From: DAOUFU01 sp034429275
GTDB taxonomy: Bacteria; Chloroflexota; Anaerolineae; Aggregatilineales; Aggregatilineaceae
NCBI GenBank assembly: GCA_034429275.1
Contig: DAOUFU010000119.1
Location: 1 to 6,605 of the forward strand
Direction of reading: 5' to 3'
Length of the DNA stretch: 6,605 nt
This document shows positions 1 through 5,517 of this stretch, one piece after another. Under the pieces are notes generated by a model that saw nothing but the letters and a program-made list of their open reading frames with translations, searched no databases and had not been told where the DNA came from. The stretch's first letter is position 1, and every line of letters begins with the position of its first letter. The position numbers and the translations under genes are program-made.

Positions 1-197
1 CCGAAACTTTTCGGAGTGGGGGCGAAGCGGCCCGTTTTTGGCCGCGCGGGGGTGAGGCCGGATCGCCCGTCCAGCGTGTGCTCGGTTTGTCAAGTGGTTG
101 CCTGTCAACTTTTGCTCACACCCGACACAAGAAGGGGGTAATTGCATCAAAACACGTGCCGCGCAACCTCACGCCCTGAAAATGAAATGCGCCCCAC
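1..197. other. non-coding stretch at left edge
   Basis: I find no convincing gene before the phosphofructokinase terminator. All three forward frames are short or lack a credible start and ribosome binding site. What can be seen is a perfect inverted repeat, GCGGCC/GGCCGC (27-32 and 40-45), with a T-rich 7-nt loop, a small hairpin near 1-14, and the 6-mer TGTCAA twice (88-93 and 103-108). None of these can be assigned a function. The stretch may be the 3' flank of a gene lying to the left of the window. Confidence 0.5.
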
Positions 198-225
198 AAA
201 AAGGGGCGAGATCGTCTCTCGCCCC
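198..225 (-). terminator. intrinsic terminator of the phosphofructokinase gene
   Basis: Read on the minus strand, a perfect 9-bp stem (GGGGCGAGA / TCTCGCCCC, 203-211 and 217-225) with a 5-nt loop is followed directly by TTTTT (198-202). It begins 54 nt after the phosphofructokinase stop codon, in the right direction to end that transcript. A third copy of the arm sequence, CGCCCC at 190-195, can pair with GGGGCG at 203-208 around the T-run, giving an alternative 6-bp hairpin. Confidence 0.85.
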
Positions 226-279
226 CTCGGTGATGTGTTTGAGCGGGTGCAGTGCGCCCACCGACTCCATCAGGACCTA

Positions 280-1455
280 CTACATCAGGAACATCGGCAT
301 ACCGAAGACGTGACGCACCTTCGGCTTGTACTGGCCCACGTCGTACAGTTCGGCCACGTTCACGCGCTTGACGCCCTGCATGATCGTATTCATGTTGATG
401 TCGGTGTACAGGCCGCGCTGAAGCGCTACCATCCGCCCGAAGCGGTGCTGCTCGACCAGCGACATCGCCATCTGCGCATAGTTGGCGGCCACCATCAGAT
501 CAAGCGAGTCGGGCGCGCCGGAGCGCATCAGGTAGGCCACCTGCTGATAGATGATATTCTCGCCGGTGAGTTCTTTGAGCACTTCGCCCACCACCAGGCC
601 GATGCCGCCCAGCTTCTTGTGGCCGTAGGCGTCGGCCTCGCCGGTCTGGATGATCTCGCCCTCGACCAGGCGCGCGCCTTCCGAGACGGTGATCATGGCG
701 TAGTTGCTGGGGTTGTTGCGCTTGTCTTCGAGGATGAGTTCGGCCAGGCGCTTGGGGTCGAAGGGCACCTCGGAGATAATGGCGCGATCCACATCGGCCA
801 GGTAAGCGGCGATCAGCGAGGTCTCGCCGGAGTTGCGCCCGAACAGTTCGACGACGGCGATACGCTCGTGCGAGCCGGTGCTGGTGCGCAGATTGTGGAT
901 GAACTCTACCGAGCGGGTGACCGCCGTGCTGAAACCGATGCAGTAGTCGGTGCCGTACACGTCGTTATCCATCGTCTTGGGGATGGCCACGACCTTGACG
1001 CCTTCGCGGTGCATGCGCTCGCCGTAGCTCAGCGTGTCATCACCGCCGATGGGGATCAGCACGTCGATGCCGAGCGTCTCCAGCACGTTCAGGACATGGG
1101 CTGTGTAATCCCCCACATCGCGGCCATGCTTGTCTTTGTGCTGGGGCACGGTGATGCCCTTCAGGTGCTCAGGCACGCGATCTGGCAACACGTTGCCAGG
1201 ATTGGTGCGCGAGGTGTGCAGGAAGGTCCCACCCGTGCGGTCCACAGTACGCACGCGGTTTTTATCGAGCGGGATGATCCATTTCTCTTTTTCTTTTTCG
1301 GATGCGTCCGGGTTATAGTCGAGCAGCCCGGCCCACCCACGCCGGATACCAAACACCTCGTGCCCGGCATCGACCGCGCGGTAAACGATTTGCTTAATGC
1401 ACGGGTTCAGGCCCGGAACATCGCCACCACCCGTCAAAACACCAATCCGCAGCAT
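280..1455 (-). CDS. pfp: 6-phosphofructokinase, probably pyrophosphate-dependent
   Basis: This 391-residue cytoplasmic enzyme phosphorylates fructose 6-phosphate to fructose 1,6-bisphosphate in glycolysis. The N-terminal phosphate-donor loop is TGGGDVPGLN (8-17), followed by GGTFLHTSR (75-83). The catalytic loop is PKTMDND (159-165) with D163 as the proton acceptor. FGRNSG (205-210) and SEG (258-260) are substrate-side motifs. Family knowledge: ATP enzymes such as E. coli PfkA have Gly at the positions of D140 (GGDD) and K160 (PKT). Asp plus Lys there is the pyrophosphate-type signature, so the enzyme is probably reversible and may also serve gluconeogenesis. The start is secure because GAGGAGG lies 5 nt upstream. 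The gene appears monocistronic, with its own promoter and terminator. The fold assignment is very sure. Phosphoryl donor is inferred from two residues, and pfkA would be the neutral name. Confidence 0.93.
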   Translation of the reverse strand: MLRIGVLTGGGDVPGLNPCIKQIVYRAVDAGHEVFGIRRGWAGLLDYNPDASEKEKEKWIIPLDKNRVRTVDRTGGTFLHTSRTNPGNVLPDRVPEHLKGITVPQHKDKHGRDVGDYTAHVLNVLETLGIDVLIPIGGDDTLSYGERMHREGVKVVAIPKTMDNDVYGTDYCIGFSTAVTRSVEFIHNLRTSTGSHERIAVVELFGRNSGETSLIAAYLADVDRAIISEVPFDPKRLAELILEDKRNNPSNYAMITVSEGARLVEGEIIQTGEADAYGHKKLGGIGLVVGEVLKELTGENIIYQQVAYLMRSGAPDSLDLMVAANYAQMAMSLVEQHRFGRMVALQRGLYTDINMNTIMQGVKRVNVAELYDVGQYKPKVRHVFGMPMFLM

Positions 1456-1460
1456 TCTAA

Positions 1461-1467
1461 CCTCCTC
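1461..1467 (-). promoter_or_regulatory. ribosome binding site of phosphofructokinase
   Basis: On the minus strand GAGGAGG is followed by TTAGA and the ATG at 1455. This is a near-consensus Shine-Dalgarno sequence with good spacing, and it fixes the start codon and suggests efficient translation. Confidence 0.85.
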
Positions 1468-1532
1468 ATAATCGAGCGTTGTTGTAATGAGTCTGTAACT
1501 TGTAATGGGTCACTGTTTGTGAGGCCAGAGCC

Positions 1533-1541
1533 ATTATACCA
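1533..1541 (-). promoter_or_regulatory. extended -10 promoter for phosphofructokinase
   Basis: The minus strand reads TGGTATAAT, a perfect TATAAT -10 with the TGn extension. I see no good -35 element 16-18 bp upstream, which is tolerated in extended -10 promoters. Transcription would start near 1526, leaving a leader of about 70 nt before the ATG at 1455. The element lies in the 165-bp gap after the lipoprotein gene, so the phosphofructokinase gene need not depend on read-through. Inferred from sequence match only. Confidence 0.65.
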
Positions 1542-1620
1542 CCCGATTGGGGCTGTGGTGCTGACATTCGTCACGATTTCATCATCAAAACTGACAAATC
1601 AGCCCGCCGACAGTCTCATT

Positions 1621-2034
1621 TCAGCGTTTTCCCTTGACGGTGAAATCGAGGGTGAGCTTCGACTCGCCGTTGACCTCAAAGCTCAGCGCGTAATTGCCGG
1701 GCAGCCAGCCCTCGGTGGGCGGGACCAGTGCGAAGGTCAGCAGGCCGTTGGCAGCTTCGACCTGTTCGCTGGCGATCTCAAAAGCGGCATGATCGGCCCC
1801 GACATCGACCGCGCGCCAGACGGCGCGGATGCGCGCGCCATCGTCAGCGTGGCGCAGAGTCACGCGGGCGTAGAAGGTTTCGTCGCGCTCGAAGCTGCGC
1901 GTACCTTCGGTCCCTGCCGGGTCTCGGAACAGGCGCGCGCCTTCCAGCCGGGTCTGGCTGATGGTGATGCTGCACGCCAGGGCCGCCATCAGCAGCAGGG
2001 CCAGTGCCAGCACGGGGCGAGTGGATCGGAGCAT
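1621..2034 (-). CDS. small exported lipoprotein-like beta-sandwich protein
   Basis: The product is 137 residues. Residues 1-20 form a signal sequence (R3 and R6, then a hydrophobic stretch VLALALLLMAALA) ending at C21. The context ALAC resembles a lipobox, though Ala rather than Leu at -3 makes lipidation likely but not certain. The mature part is predicted to be mainly beta strands. It has a pattern I recognise from small secreted domains of environmental bacteria: DETFYARVTLRHADDG, then RAVWRAVD, then WLPGNYALSFEVNGE near the C-terminus. This is Ig-like, often found alone or as an appendage of extracytoplasmic proteins. No catalytic residues or function can be named. The start is supported by GAGGAAG 4 nt upstream (2039-2045). 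The gene diverges from the SH3b protein gene, and both products appear to be exported. Confidence 0.78.
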   Translation of the reverse strand: MLRSTRPVLALALLLMAALACSITISQTRLEGARLFRDPAGTEGTRSFERDETFYARVTLRHADDGARIRAVWRAVDVGADHAAFEIASEQVEAANGLLTFALVPPTEGWLPGNYALSFEVNGESKLTLDFTVKGKR

Positions 2035-2084
2035 GGGGCTTCCTCACAGGCCGCGATGATGGATGATCGATCAGCCCAAAGCAT

Positions 2085-2108
2085 ACCCCGAAACGCGCGT
2101 TTTGGGGT
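2085..2108. promoter_or_regulatory. 24-bp near-perfect palindrome, candidate operator
   Basis: The arms ACCCCGAAACGC and GCGTTTTGGGGT are reverse complements with one mismatch. The palindrome sits between two divergent genes, 51 bp upstream of the leftward ATG and about 97 bp before the rightward promoter's -10. There is no T-tract on either side, so it does not look like an intrinsic terminator. The symmetry and position fit a dimeric regulator site. No regulator gene is in the window. Confidence 0.5.
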
Positions 2109-2182
2109 GGGGCAAGTGCGCGACCAGGCCCATTTGCTCACCTGCGCCGGTCCAGCGTTGCCCTGGCGTATCGATCCCGCCC

Positions 2183-2210
2183 GTGACTCGTCCGCGCGGC
2201 GTGGTATGAT
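2183..2210 (+). promoter_or_regulatory. promoter for the SH3b/TolB-like protein gene
   Basis: The -35-like GTGACT (2183-2188) is separated by 16 bp from TATGAT (2205-2210). The latter is preceded by TGG, giving an extended -10, the same context as in the phosphofructokinase promoter. Predicted start of transcription is near 2217, which excludes in-frame start codons further upstream and agrees with the ATG at 2252. Confidence 0.6.
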
Positions 2211-2236
2211 CGGGCGTGGTTTGGCGGCGGCGCATC

Positions 2237-2245
2237 AAGGAAGGG
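2237..2245 (+). promoter_or_regulatory. ribosome binding site that decides the start at 2252
   Basis: AAGGAAGGG lies 6 nt before the ATG at 2252. An in-frame GTG at 2216 lacks such a site and would coincide with the predicted transcription start, so the shorter form is preferred. Confidence 0.7.
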
Positions 2246-2251
2246 TGGCGC

Positions 2252-3853
2252 ATGGTCCAGGTTCAACGCGGCATGGGGCCGGTGTGGCGAATAGTGGTGC
2301 TGTGGGCGCTGTGTACGGCGGTGCTGATGGCAGGCTGGGGCGCATCCCCTGCCCGCGCACAGAGTGCGTGTGATGGCCTGGTGACCCCTCAACTGACGGC
2401 GGGCGGCGCGGCGCGCGTGATTACCAGCTATGGGCTGAGCCTCAAAGACCAGGCCGCGACCGGAGCCGCCGGGGCCAAAGAACTGGGCGTGCTGCCCTAT
2501 GGCAGCGTGGTCAGTGTGCAGGACGGCTACCGCTGCAATTTTGGATATGTGTGGTGGCAGGTGCGCACCGCCGATGGCACGGTCGGATGGGCGGCGGAAG
2601 GGGCCAACGCCGGGTCGTACTACCTGGAGCCGGTGGAAGTGGGCATGTACAGCTACCGGCGCGAGGCAGACGGCGCGCAGATCGTGCAGTACTGGGTGAC
2701 GCCGGATGGCTCCGCCCGGCGCGGGACCGTGTTCCCGGTGGCCCCGGTCGTGGCCACGCCCGCCGACCTGTGGCAGCCGGTCGAGCTGGAGTGGCTCGGC
2801 AACCTGGTGCGCGACGCGATCAACGCCTGCCCGCAGCGCATGACGGGCGACTGGGCGGCGATTCAATCGGCGGAGCAGGCTGCCGCGCTGCCGCTGGCCC
2901 CCTACGAGTACGATTATTACCCCGCGCCCACCGGCGACCGCGTGCTGTTGGTGCGGCACCATCACCTGCTGGTGCCCCGGTGCAGCACGGTTGTCCCGGC
3001 GCGCGTGGGCACCAGCACGGTCAGCGTGCTGAGCGCGGACGGCTCCGAAGTGGTGCTGTTCCCCTTCCCGCAGCATGGCAGTGTGCCGGAATCGACCGAC
3101 TGGTACACCGATGCCGAGCCGGATAACTGGCAGGTGCGGCTCTCCGAGGTGGTCTGGTCTCCAAACGGCAAATATATCGCGTTTGTGGCGGGCTATCGCT
3201 ATTCGTGCAACCGCGAGGACTGCTACCGCTTTCACCTCTATGTGAGCAACCCGGAGAGCGGGCAGCTTTACGTCTTCGGCGATGCGCGGCGGGTCGGCTG
3301 GACCAACGGCGGCGAGGGCATCAACTTCTTCCGGCTGGTGCCCACCGGCGACGGCGGGCGTGTCGCCAGGCTGTTCACCGCGCGGCCCGATGGCTCGGCG
3401 CGCCAGGAAATCTGGCTGCCGGGTGGGGCCGAATATGTCTCCGGCGATGAAATCCCGCTCGATCTGCCCTGGGCGGATGGCGGCGGGCGAGTCATGGTGG
3501 GCAATTCGGGCTGGGGCGAGGTCATGCTGCTGAACGTGATCGACCGCTCGTTCACGCCGCCGGTAGTCGTGCCGGAGATGATGCCGCGCGTCAACCGGTT
3601 GGGCGTGCTGCTGATGCGCGGCGACCAGACCTACCTGTGGAGCACCATTCGCGGCGATTTTGTGCGGCAGGATGCGCGCCGGGGGAACTGGGAGCGGCTG
3701 CAAAGCTCGGTCGCGCCGACGGGAGTTGCGCCGGTGGCGCTGCGCGCCTTCCCGGATGGGCTGCACGCGCTGGTCGAGATGGCGGACGGCTCCGCTTACG
3801 TGTTGGACATGGTGGGCGATGCGCTGGTAGGGGTGAACTTTCCTGCACCGTGA
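2252..3853 (+). CDS. exported SH3b-domain protein with TolB-like propeller region
   Basis: The product is 533 residues. Residues 1-36 form a signal peptide: R6 and R13, hydrophobic IVVLWALCTAVLMAGWG, and an AxA-type site at A34-R35-A36. A bacterial SH3 (SH3b) domain spans about 52-127, with RVITSYGLSLKDQ, LPYGSVVSV, the WW pair (101-102) in YVWWQVR, and TVGWAAEG. SH3b domains commonly bind cell-wall peptides or act as protein-binding modules. From about 228 onward the protein resembles a TolB/PD40 beta-propeller, with WSPNGKYIAF (302-311) as the clearest blade and ARPDGSARQEIWLP (377-390) as a weaker one. Cysteines at 40/95, 194/244 and 319/324 could form disulfides outside the cytoplasm. Likely wall-associated or secreted; the ligand is unknown and no catalytic site is visible. 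Transcribed from its own promoter and divergent from the lipoprotein gene. Domain calls are from pattern recognition. Confidence 0.85.
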   Translation: MVQVQRGMGPVWRIVVLWALCTAVLMAGWGASPARAQSACDGLVTPQLTAGGAARVITSYGLSLKDQAATGAAGAKELGVLPYGSVVSVQDGYRCNFGYVWWQVRTADGTVGWAAEGANAGSYYLEPVEVGMYSYRREADGAQIVQYWVTPDGSARRGTVFPVAPVVATPADLWQPVELEWLGNLVRDAINACPQRMTGDWAAIQSAEQAAALPLAPYEYDYYPAPTGDRVLLVRHHHLLVPRCSTVVPARVGTSTVSVLSADGSEVVLFPFPQHGSVPESTDWYTDAEPDNWQVRLSEVVWSPNGKYIAFVAGYRYSCNREDCYRFHLYVSNPESGQLYVFGDARRVGWTNGGEGINFFRLVPTGDGGRVARLFTARPDGSARQEIWLPGGAEYVSGDEIPLDLPWADGGGRVMVGNSGWGEVMLLNVIDRSFTPPVVVPEMMPRVNRLGVLLMRGDQTYLWSTIRGDFVRQDARRGNWERLQSSVAPTGVAPVALRAFPDGLHALVEMADGSAYVLDMVGDALVGVNFPAP

Positions 3854-3874
3854 GATTGGACCGGGCTGCACGGC

Positions 3875-3892
3875 GCATATTCGGCATATTCG
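3875..3892. repeat. tandem 9-bp direct repeat
   Basis: GCATATTCG occurs twice back to back (3875-3883 and 3884-3892), starting 22 bp after the upstream stop codon and ending 51 bp before the downstream -35. A repeat of about one helical turn is compatible with a head-to-tail regulator site, but two copies can also arise by slippage. Confidence 0.6.
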
Positions 3893-3896
3893 CTGG

Positions 3897-3925
3897 CGGG
3901 CATGGTGGATGGCACATAATGCCCG
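3897..3925 (+). terminator. weak hairpin after the SH3b/TolB-like gene
   Basis: CGGGCAT (3897-3903) and ATGCCCG (3919-3925) form a perfect 7-bp stem around a 15-nt loop, starting 44 nt after the stop codon. It is followed by TGTTAGTGTTG, T-rich but without a clean T-tract. It may be a weak terminator or only a transcript 3' end. Confidence 0.3.
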
Positions 3926-3943
3926 TGTTAGTGTTGCCTTAGC

Positions 3944-3972
3944 TTCACACCTGACGGTTTCTGTAGTATACT
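3944..3972 (+). promoter_or_regulatory. strong sigma-70-type promoter
   Basis: TTCACA (3944-3949) and TATACT (3967-3972) are separated by exactly 17 bp and each match the consensus at five of six positions. The -10 lies inside the perfect palindrome TAGTATACTA (3964-3973). Predicted transcription start is near 3979, so the leader before the ATG at 4177 would be about 200 nt. This is the best full promoter in the window. Confidence 0.7.
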
Positions 3973-4084
3973 ATACGTAAGAGGGTTTTGCGCTGTACAT
4001 GCCCGTTCATTGAAATTCCCCGCTGTACCTCGTTGTTCCCATCAGCACAAAACGACGTTTATTCGCCCCGTCATCCCGCCTATA

Positions 4085-4130
4085 GATGAACATTCTCGCC
4101 ATGATGATCGATTCGCTACGGATGTTCATT
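4085..4130 (+). other. leader stem-loop 1
   Basis: ATGAACAT (4086-4093) pairs with ATGTTCAT (4122-4129). The stem extends to 11 pairs including two G-U pairs, with a loop of about 24 nt. It lies inside the predicted leader of the gene at 4177. Possible RNA structure; function unknown. Confidence 0.4.
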
Positions 4131-4136
4131 CGACGT

Positions 4137-4156
4137 GCGCCTGTCTGGACAGGCGC
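4137..4156 (+). other. leader stem-loop 2 next to the ribosome binding site
   Basis: GCGCCTGT (4137-4144) and ACAGGCGC (4149-4156) form a perfect 8-bp stem closed by the tetraloop CTGG. It ends 4 nt before the purine-rich GAGAGGG at 4161-4167. There is no T-tract, so it is not a terminator. It could influence translation initiation or transcript stability. Confidence 0.55.
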
Positions 4157-4176
4157 TAGAGAGAGGGAAAAAGGCG

Positions 4177-4701
4177 ATGAAAACGCGAATCGGGTTGTAC
4201 CTGTTCCTTGCCATAGTCGTGGCTGCGCTGCTGCCGTTGGGAGCAGCGATCCTCACCGCGAAAGAGCCGCACTGGACCTGGGATGATCCCAACGCCCAGA
4301 CCGATGGATGGTCCTGCAACCAGGCGGAATGGGTCGCCGAGGGATTTGTCGGCGGCGGGTTAGCCTGTATGCGGACACCGGATCACGATGGGTGGCGTGT
4401 CGAGCTGTATTACACTGGCGATATGGACGATACGCCGCTTGTGGGCGATACGGTCTACTTTGATATTCGGAGTGAGTACGGAGTCCTGCCTGCCATCTGC
4501 AACTCGAAGGCCCTGCTCGAAATGGCAGGGGTGTCTCGCTGCGCGGGCGCCCGGTATCCGATCGATGACCTGGGCAACGGCTGGTACCGGGTGCACCTGC
4601 ATCATCCCGCCGATCTGACCGTGCTCGACTTCAACCTGTTCTGGCGAGGGGTTGAGAATGATCCGGGCCGGGTTGTGTTCGACAACTTTGGCTCGCGCTA
4701 A
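4177..4701 (+). CDS. small exported beta-sandwich (carbohydrate-binding-like) protein
   Basis: The product is 174 residues. Residues 1-28 are a signal sequence or membrane anchor: K2 and R4, then IGLYLFLAIVVAALLPLGAAIL. The mature part looks like a jelly-roll fold of the galactose-binding or CBM type. WRVELYYTGD (73-82), DTVYFDIRSEYG (91-102) and GNGWYRVHL (133-141) look like strands, and the ending RVVFDNF (165-171) resembles the closing strand of many carbohydrate-binding modules. Many aromatics (W33, W35, W45, W52, W73, W136, W156) suit sugar binding. Cysteines 47, 64, 108 and 122 could form two disulfides. The ATG is chosen because GAGAGGG lies 9 nt upstream and residues 2-28 make a clean signal; an in-frame GTG at 4135 would overlap leader stem-loop 2. 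I do not recognise a specific family, and the ligand is unknown. Confidence 0.72.
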   Translation: MKTRIGLYLFLAIVVAALLPLGAAILTAKEPHWTWDDPNAQTDGWSCNQAEWVAEGFVGGGLACMRTPDHDGWRVELYYTGDMDDTPLVGDTVYFDIRSEYGVLPAICNSKALLEMAGVSRCAGARYPIDDLGNGWYRVHLHHPADLTVLDFNLFWRGVENDPGRVVFDNFGSR

Positions 4702-4710
4702 TGCCGCGAG

Positions 4711-4726
4711 GCCGCCTGGGGGCGGC
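4711..4726 (+). other. GC-rich hairpin after the small exported protein gene
   Basis: GCCGCC (4711-4716) and GGCGGC (4721-4726) form a 6-bp stem with loop TGGG, starting 9 nt after the stop codon. It lacks a T-tract, so any role in transcript ending would be non-canonical. Confidence 0.35.
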
Positions 4727-4742
4727 TCACTGCCGGACAACT

Positions 4743-4795
4743 CGCGCCCCTGGTGAAGAAGTGGCCCAACCCGCCATGCGAACACCAGGGGCGCG
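4743..4795. repeat. 53-nt compound inverted repeat between convergent genes
   Basis: CGCGCCCCTGGTG (4743-4755) and CACCAGGGGCGCG (4783-4795) are perfect 13-nt reverse complements. Inside, GTGGC (4761-4765) pairs with GCCAT (4773-4777), with one G-U, around a 7-nt loop, leaving a symmetric 5x5 internal loop. It ends 4 bp from the phosphatidylcholine synthase stop codon. There is no T-run on either strand. It probably limits read-through or stabilises the 3' ends of both convergent transcripts. Confidence 0.65.
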
Positions 4796-4799
4796 CGCG

Positions 4800-5492
4800 T
4801 TACAGCCCGCGCCCGGTGCGCACGCGCCAGTCGGCGTAGAAGCTGGCGATCATGTAGTAGGCCGGGTAGAACAGGCTCAGCCACACCGGCAGCATCGGCG
4901 GATCGGCCCGGTTGAGCAGGTAGACCACCATCGCGATCCAGATCGCGCCCAGAGTCCAGGTGGTGCGCCACAGGTAGTCGTTCTTGCTGGCGTAGAGGTA
5001 GCGGGTGGGGATCAGGGTGAGGATGCCGGGCACAACCACCAGCAGCACGGCGATCAGCGCATCGGGGCGGAACCAGAACAGGTAGAGCGCCACCACGTTC
5101 CAATAGCTGGGGAAACCCAGGAAAAACGCGTCGTCCGTCTTCATCTCGGTCTGGCCATAGGCATACAGCGCGGCCAGCACCGGCACGGCCAGCCAGGCTT
5201 CGTGCGGCAGCAGCGACTGGTGCCACATGATGAATACCGGCACCCAGACGAAGGTCAGCACGTCGATCACGTTGTCTACCATCGCGCCGTCGAAGAAGGG
5301 CAGTACCTCGCGCACCCGCACGCGCCGCGCCATCAGGCCATCGGTCGAATCGATCACCATCGTCAGAATCAACAGCAGGAAGGAATCGCGGATGCGACCT
5401 TCGGCAGCGGCGAACAGGGCGAAAACCCCGACGATGCCCCCAATCGCGGTGTAGAGATGGACCGTCCAGGCGGCCAGGGTGCGCTTGGTCAC
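4800..5492 (-). CDS. pcs: phosphatidylcholine synthase
   Basis: This 230-residue integral membrane enzyme of the CDP-alcohol phosphatidyltransferase family is predicted to condense CDP-diacylglycerol with choline to give phosphatidylcholine and CMP. The active site reads D51-G52-x2-A55-R56-x12-G69-x3-D73-x3-D77. The 12-residue spacer, rather than the usual 8, is the form known from Sinorhizobium-type Pcs. Further Pcs-like segments are AWTVHLYTAIGG (8-19), VLPFFDGA (63-70), MKTDDAFFLGFPSYWNVVA (117-135) and IPTRYLY (161-167). About seven or eight hydrophobic segments follow. The start is the GTG at 5492, since AAGGAG lies 6 nt upstream. A start at 5597 would add 35 atypical residues and overlap dedA by 80 nt. 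It is the last gene of the operon, 25 nt after dedA. Length agrees with the family. Substrate is inferred from homology. Confidence 0.87.
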   Translation of the reverse strand: MTKRTLAAWTVHLYTAIGGIVGVFALFAAAEGRIRDSFLLLILTMVIDSTDGLMARRVRVREVLPFFDGAMVDNVIDVLTFVWVPVFIMWHQSLLPHEAWLAVPVLAALYAYGQTEMKTDDAFFLGFPSYWNVVALYLFWFRPDALIAVLLVVVPGILTLIPTRYLYASKNDYLWRTTWTLGAIWIAMVVYLLNRADPPMLPVWLSLFYPAYYMIASFYADWRVRTGRGL

Positions 5493-5498
5493 AGCAGA

Positions 5499-5504
5499 CT
5501 CCTT
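5499..5504 (-). promoter_or_regulatory. ribosome binding site that decides the GTG start of pcs
   Basis: The minus strand reads AAGGAG, then TCTGCT, then GTG. The strong site with ideal spacing supports a GTG start and an intergenic gap of 25 nt after the dedA stop codon. Confidence 0.8.
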
Positions 5505-5517
5505 GTCGAGTGCAGGT

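Larger units (their letters stand above)
3854..4176. other. 323-bp regulatory spacer and leader
   Basis: No gene is supported here. Composition drops sharply: 3961-4020 is 43 percent GC by count, against clearly GC-rich coding sequence on both sides. The spacer contains a tandem 9-bp repeat, a weak inverted repeat after the upstream gene, a good promoter, two copies of CGCTGTAC 30 bp apart, and two leader hairpins. An ATG at 4086 opens a frame that runs into the next gene out of phase, but it lacks a ribosome binding site. Confidence 0.6.

Noticed and set aside
88..108. TGTCAA direct repeats as an operator or promoter
   Set aside because: There are only two 6-bp copies, with no plausible -10 element and no gene on the + strand to control.
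1..138. 47-codon open frame at the left edge as the 3' end of a gene
   Set aside because: It is too short and shows no recognisable motif; a chance open frame in GC-rich DNA explains it.
1589..1600. CTGA/TCAG mini-hairpin as a terminator for the lipoprotein gene
   Set aside because: The stem is only 4 bp and the following T-run is four bases, too weak to call.
142..2373. 743-residue open frame on the + strand
   Set aside because: It runs antisense through the phosphofructokinase and lipoprotein genes and across their promoters. It starts with TTG without a ribosome binding site, and its His/Asp/Ala-rich product is typical of a GC-rich shadow frame.
2138..3871. 577-residue open frame on the - strand
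   Set aside because: It is antisense to the SH3b/TolB-like gene. Its composition is rich in His, Arg, Pro and Ala with no recognisable domain, signal or ribosome binding site.
4086..4286. 66-residue frame starting in the leader before 4177
   Set aside because: It has no Shine-Dalgarno sequence, starts inside leader stem-loop 1 and overlaps the exported protein gene out of phase.
4360..5226. 288-residue open frame on the - strand
   Set aside because: It is a shadow overlapping pcs in another frame and lying antisense to the small exported protein; the product is low-complexity Arg/Ala/Pro-rich sequence.
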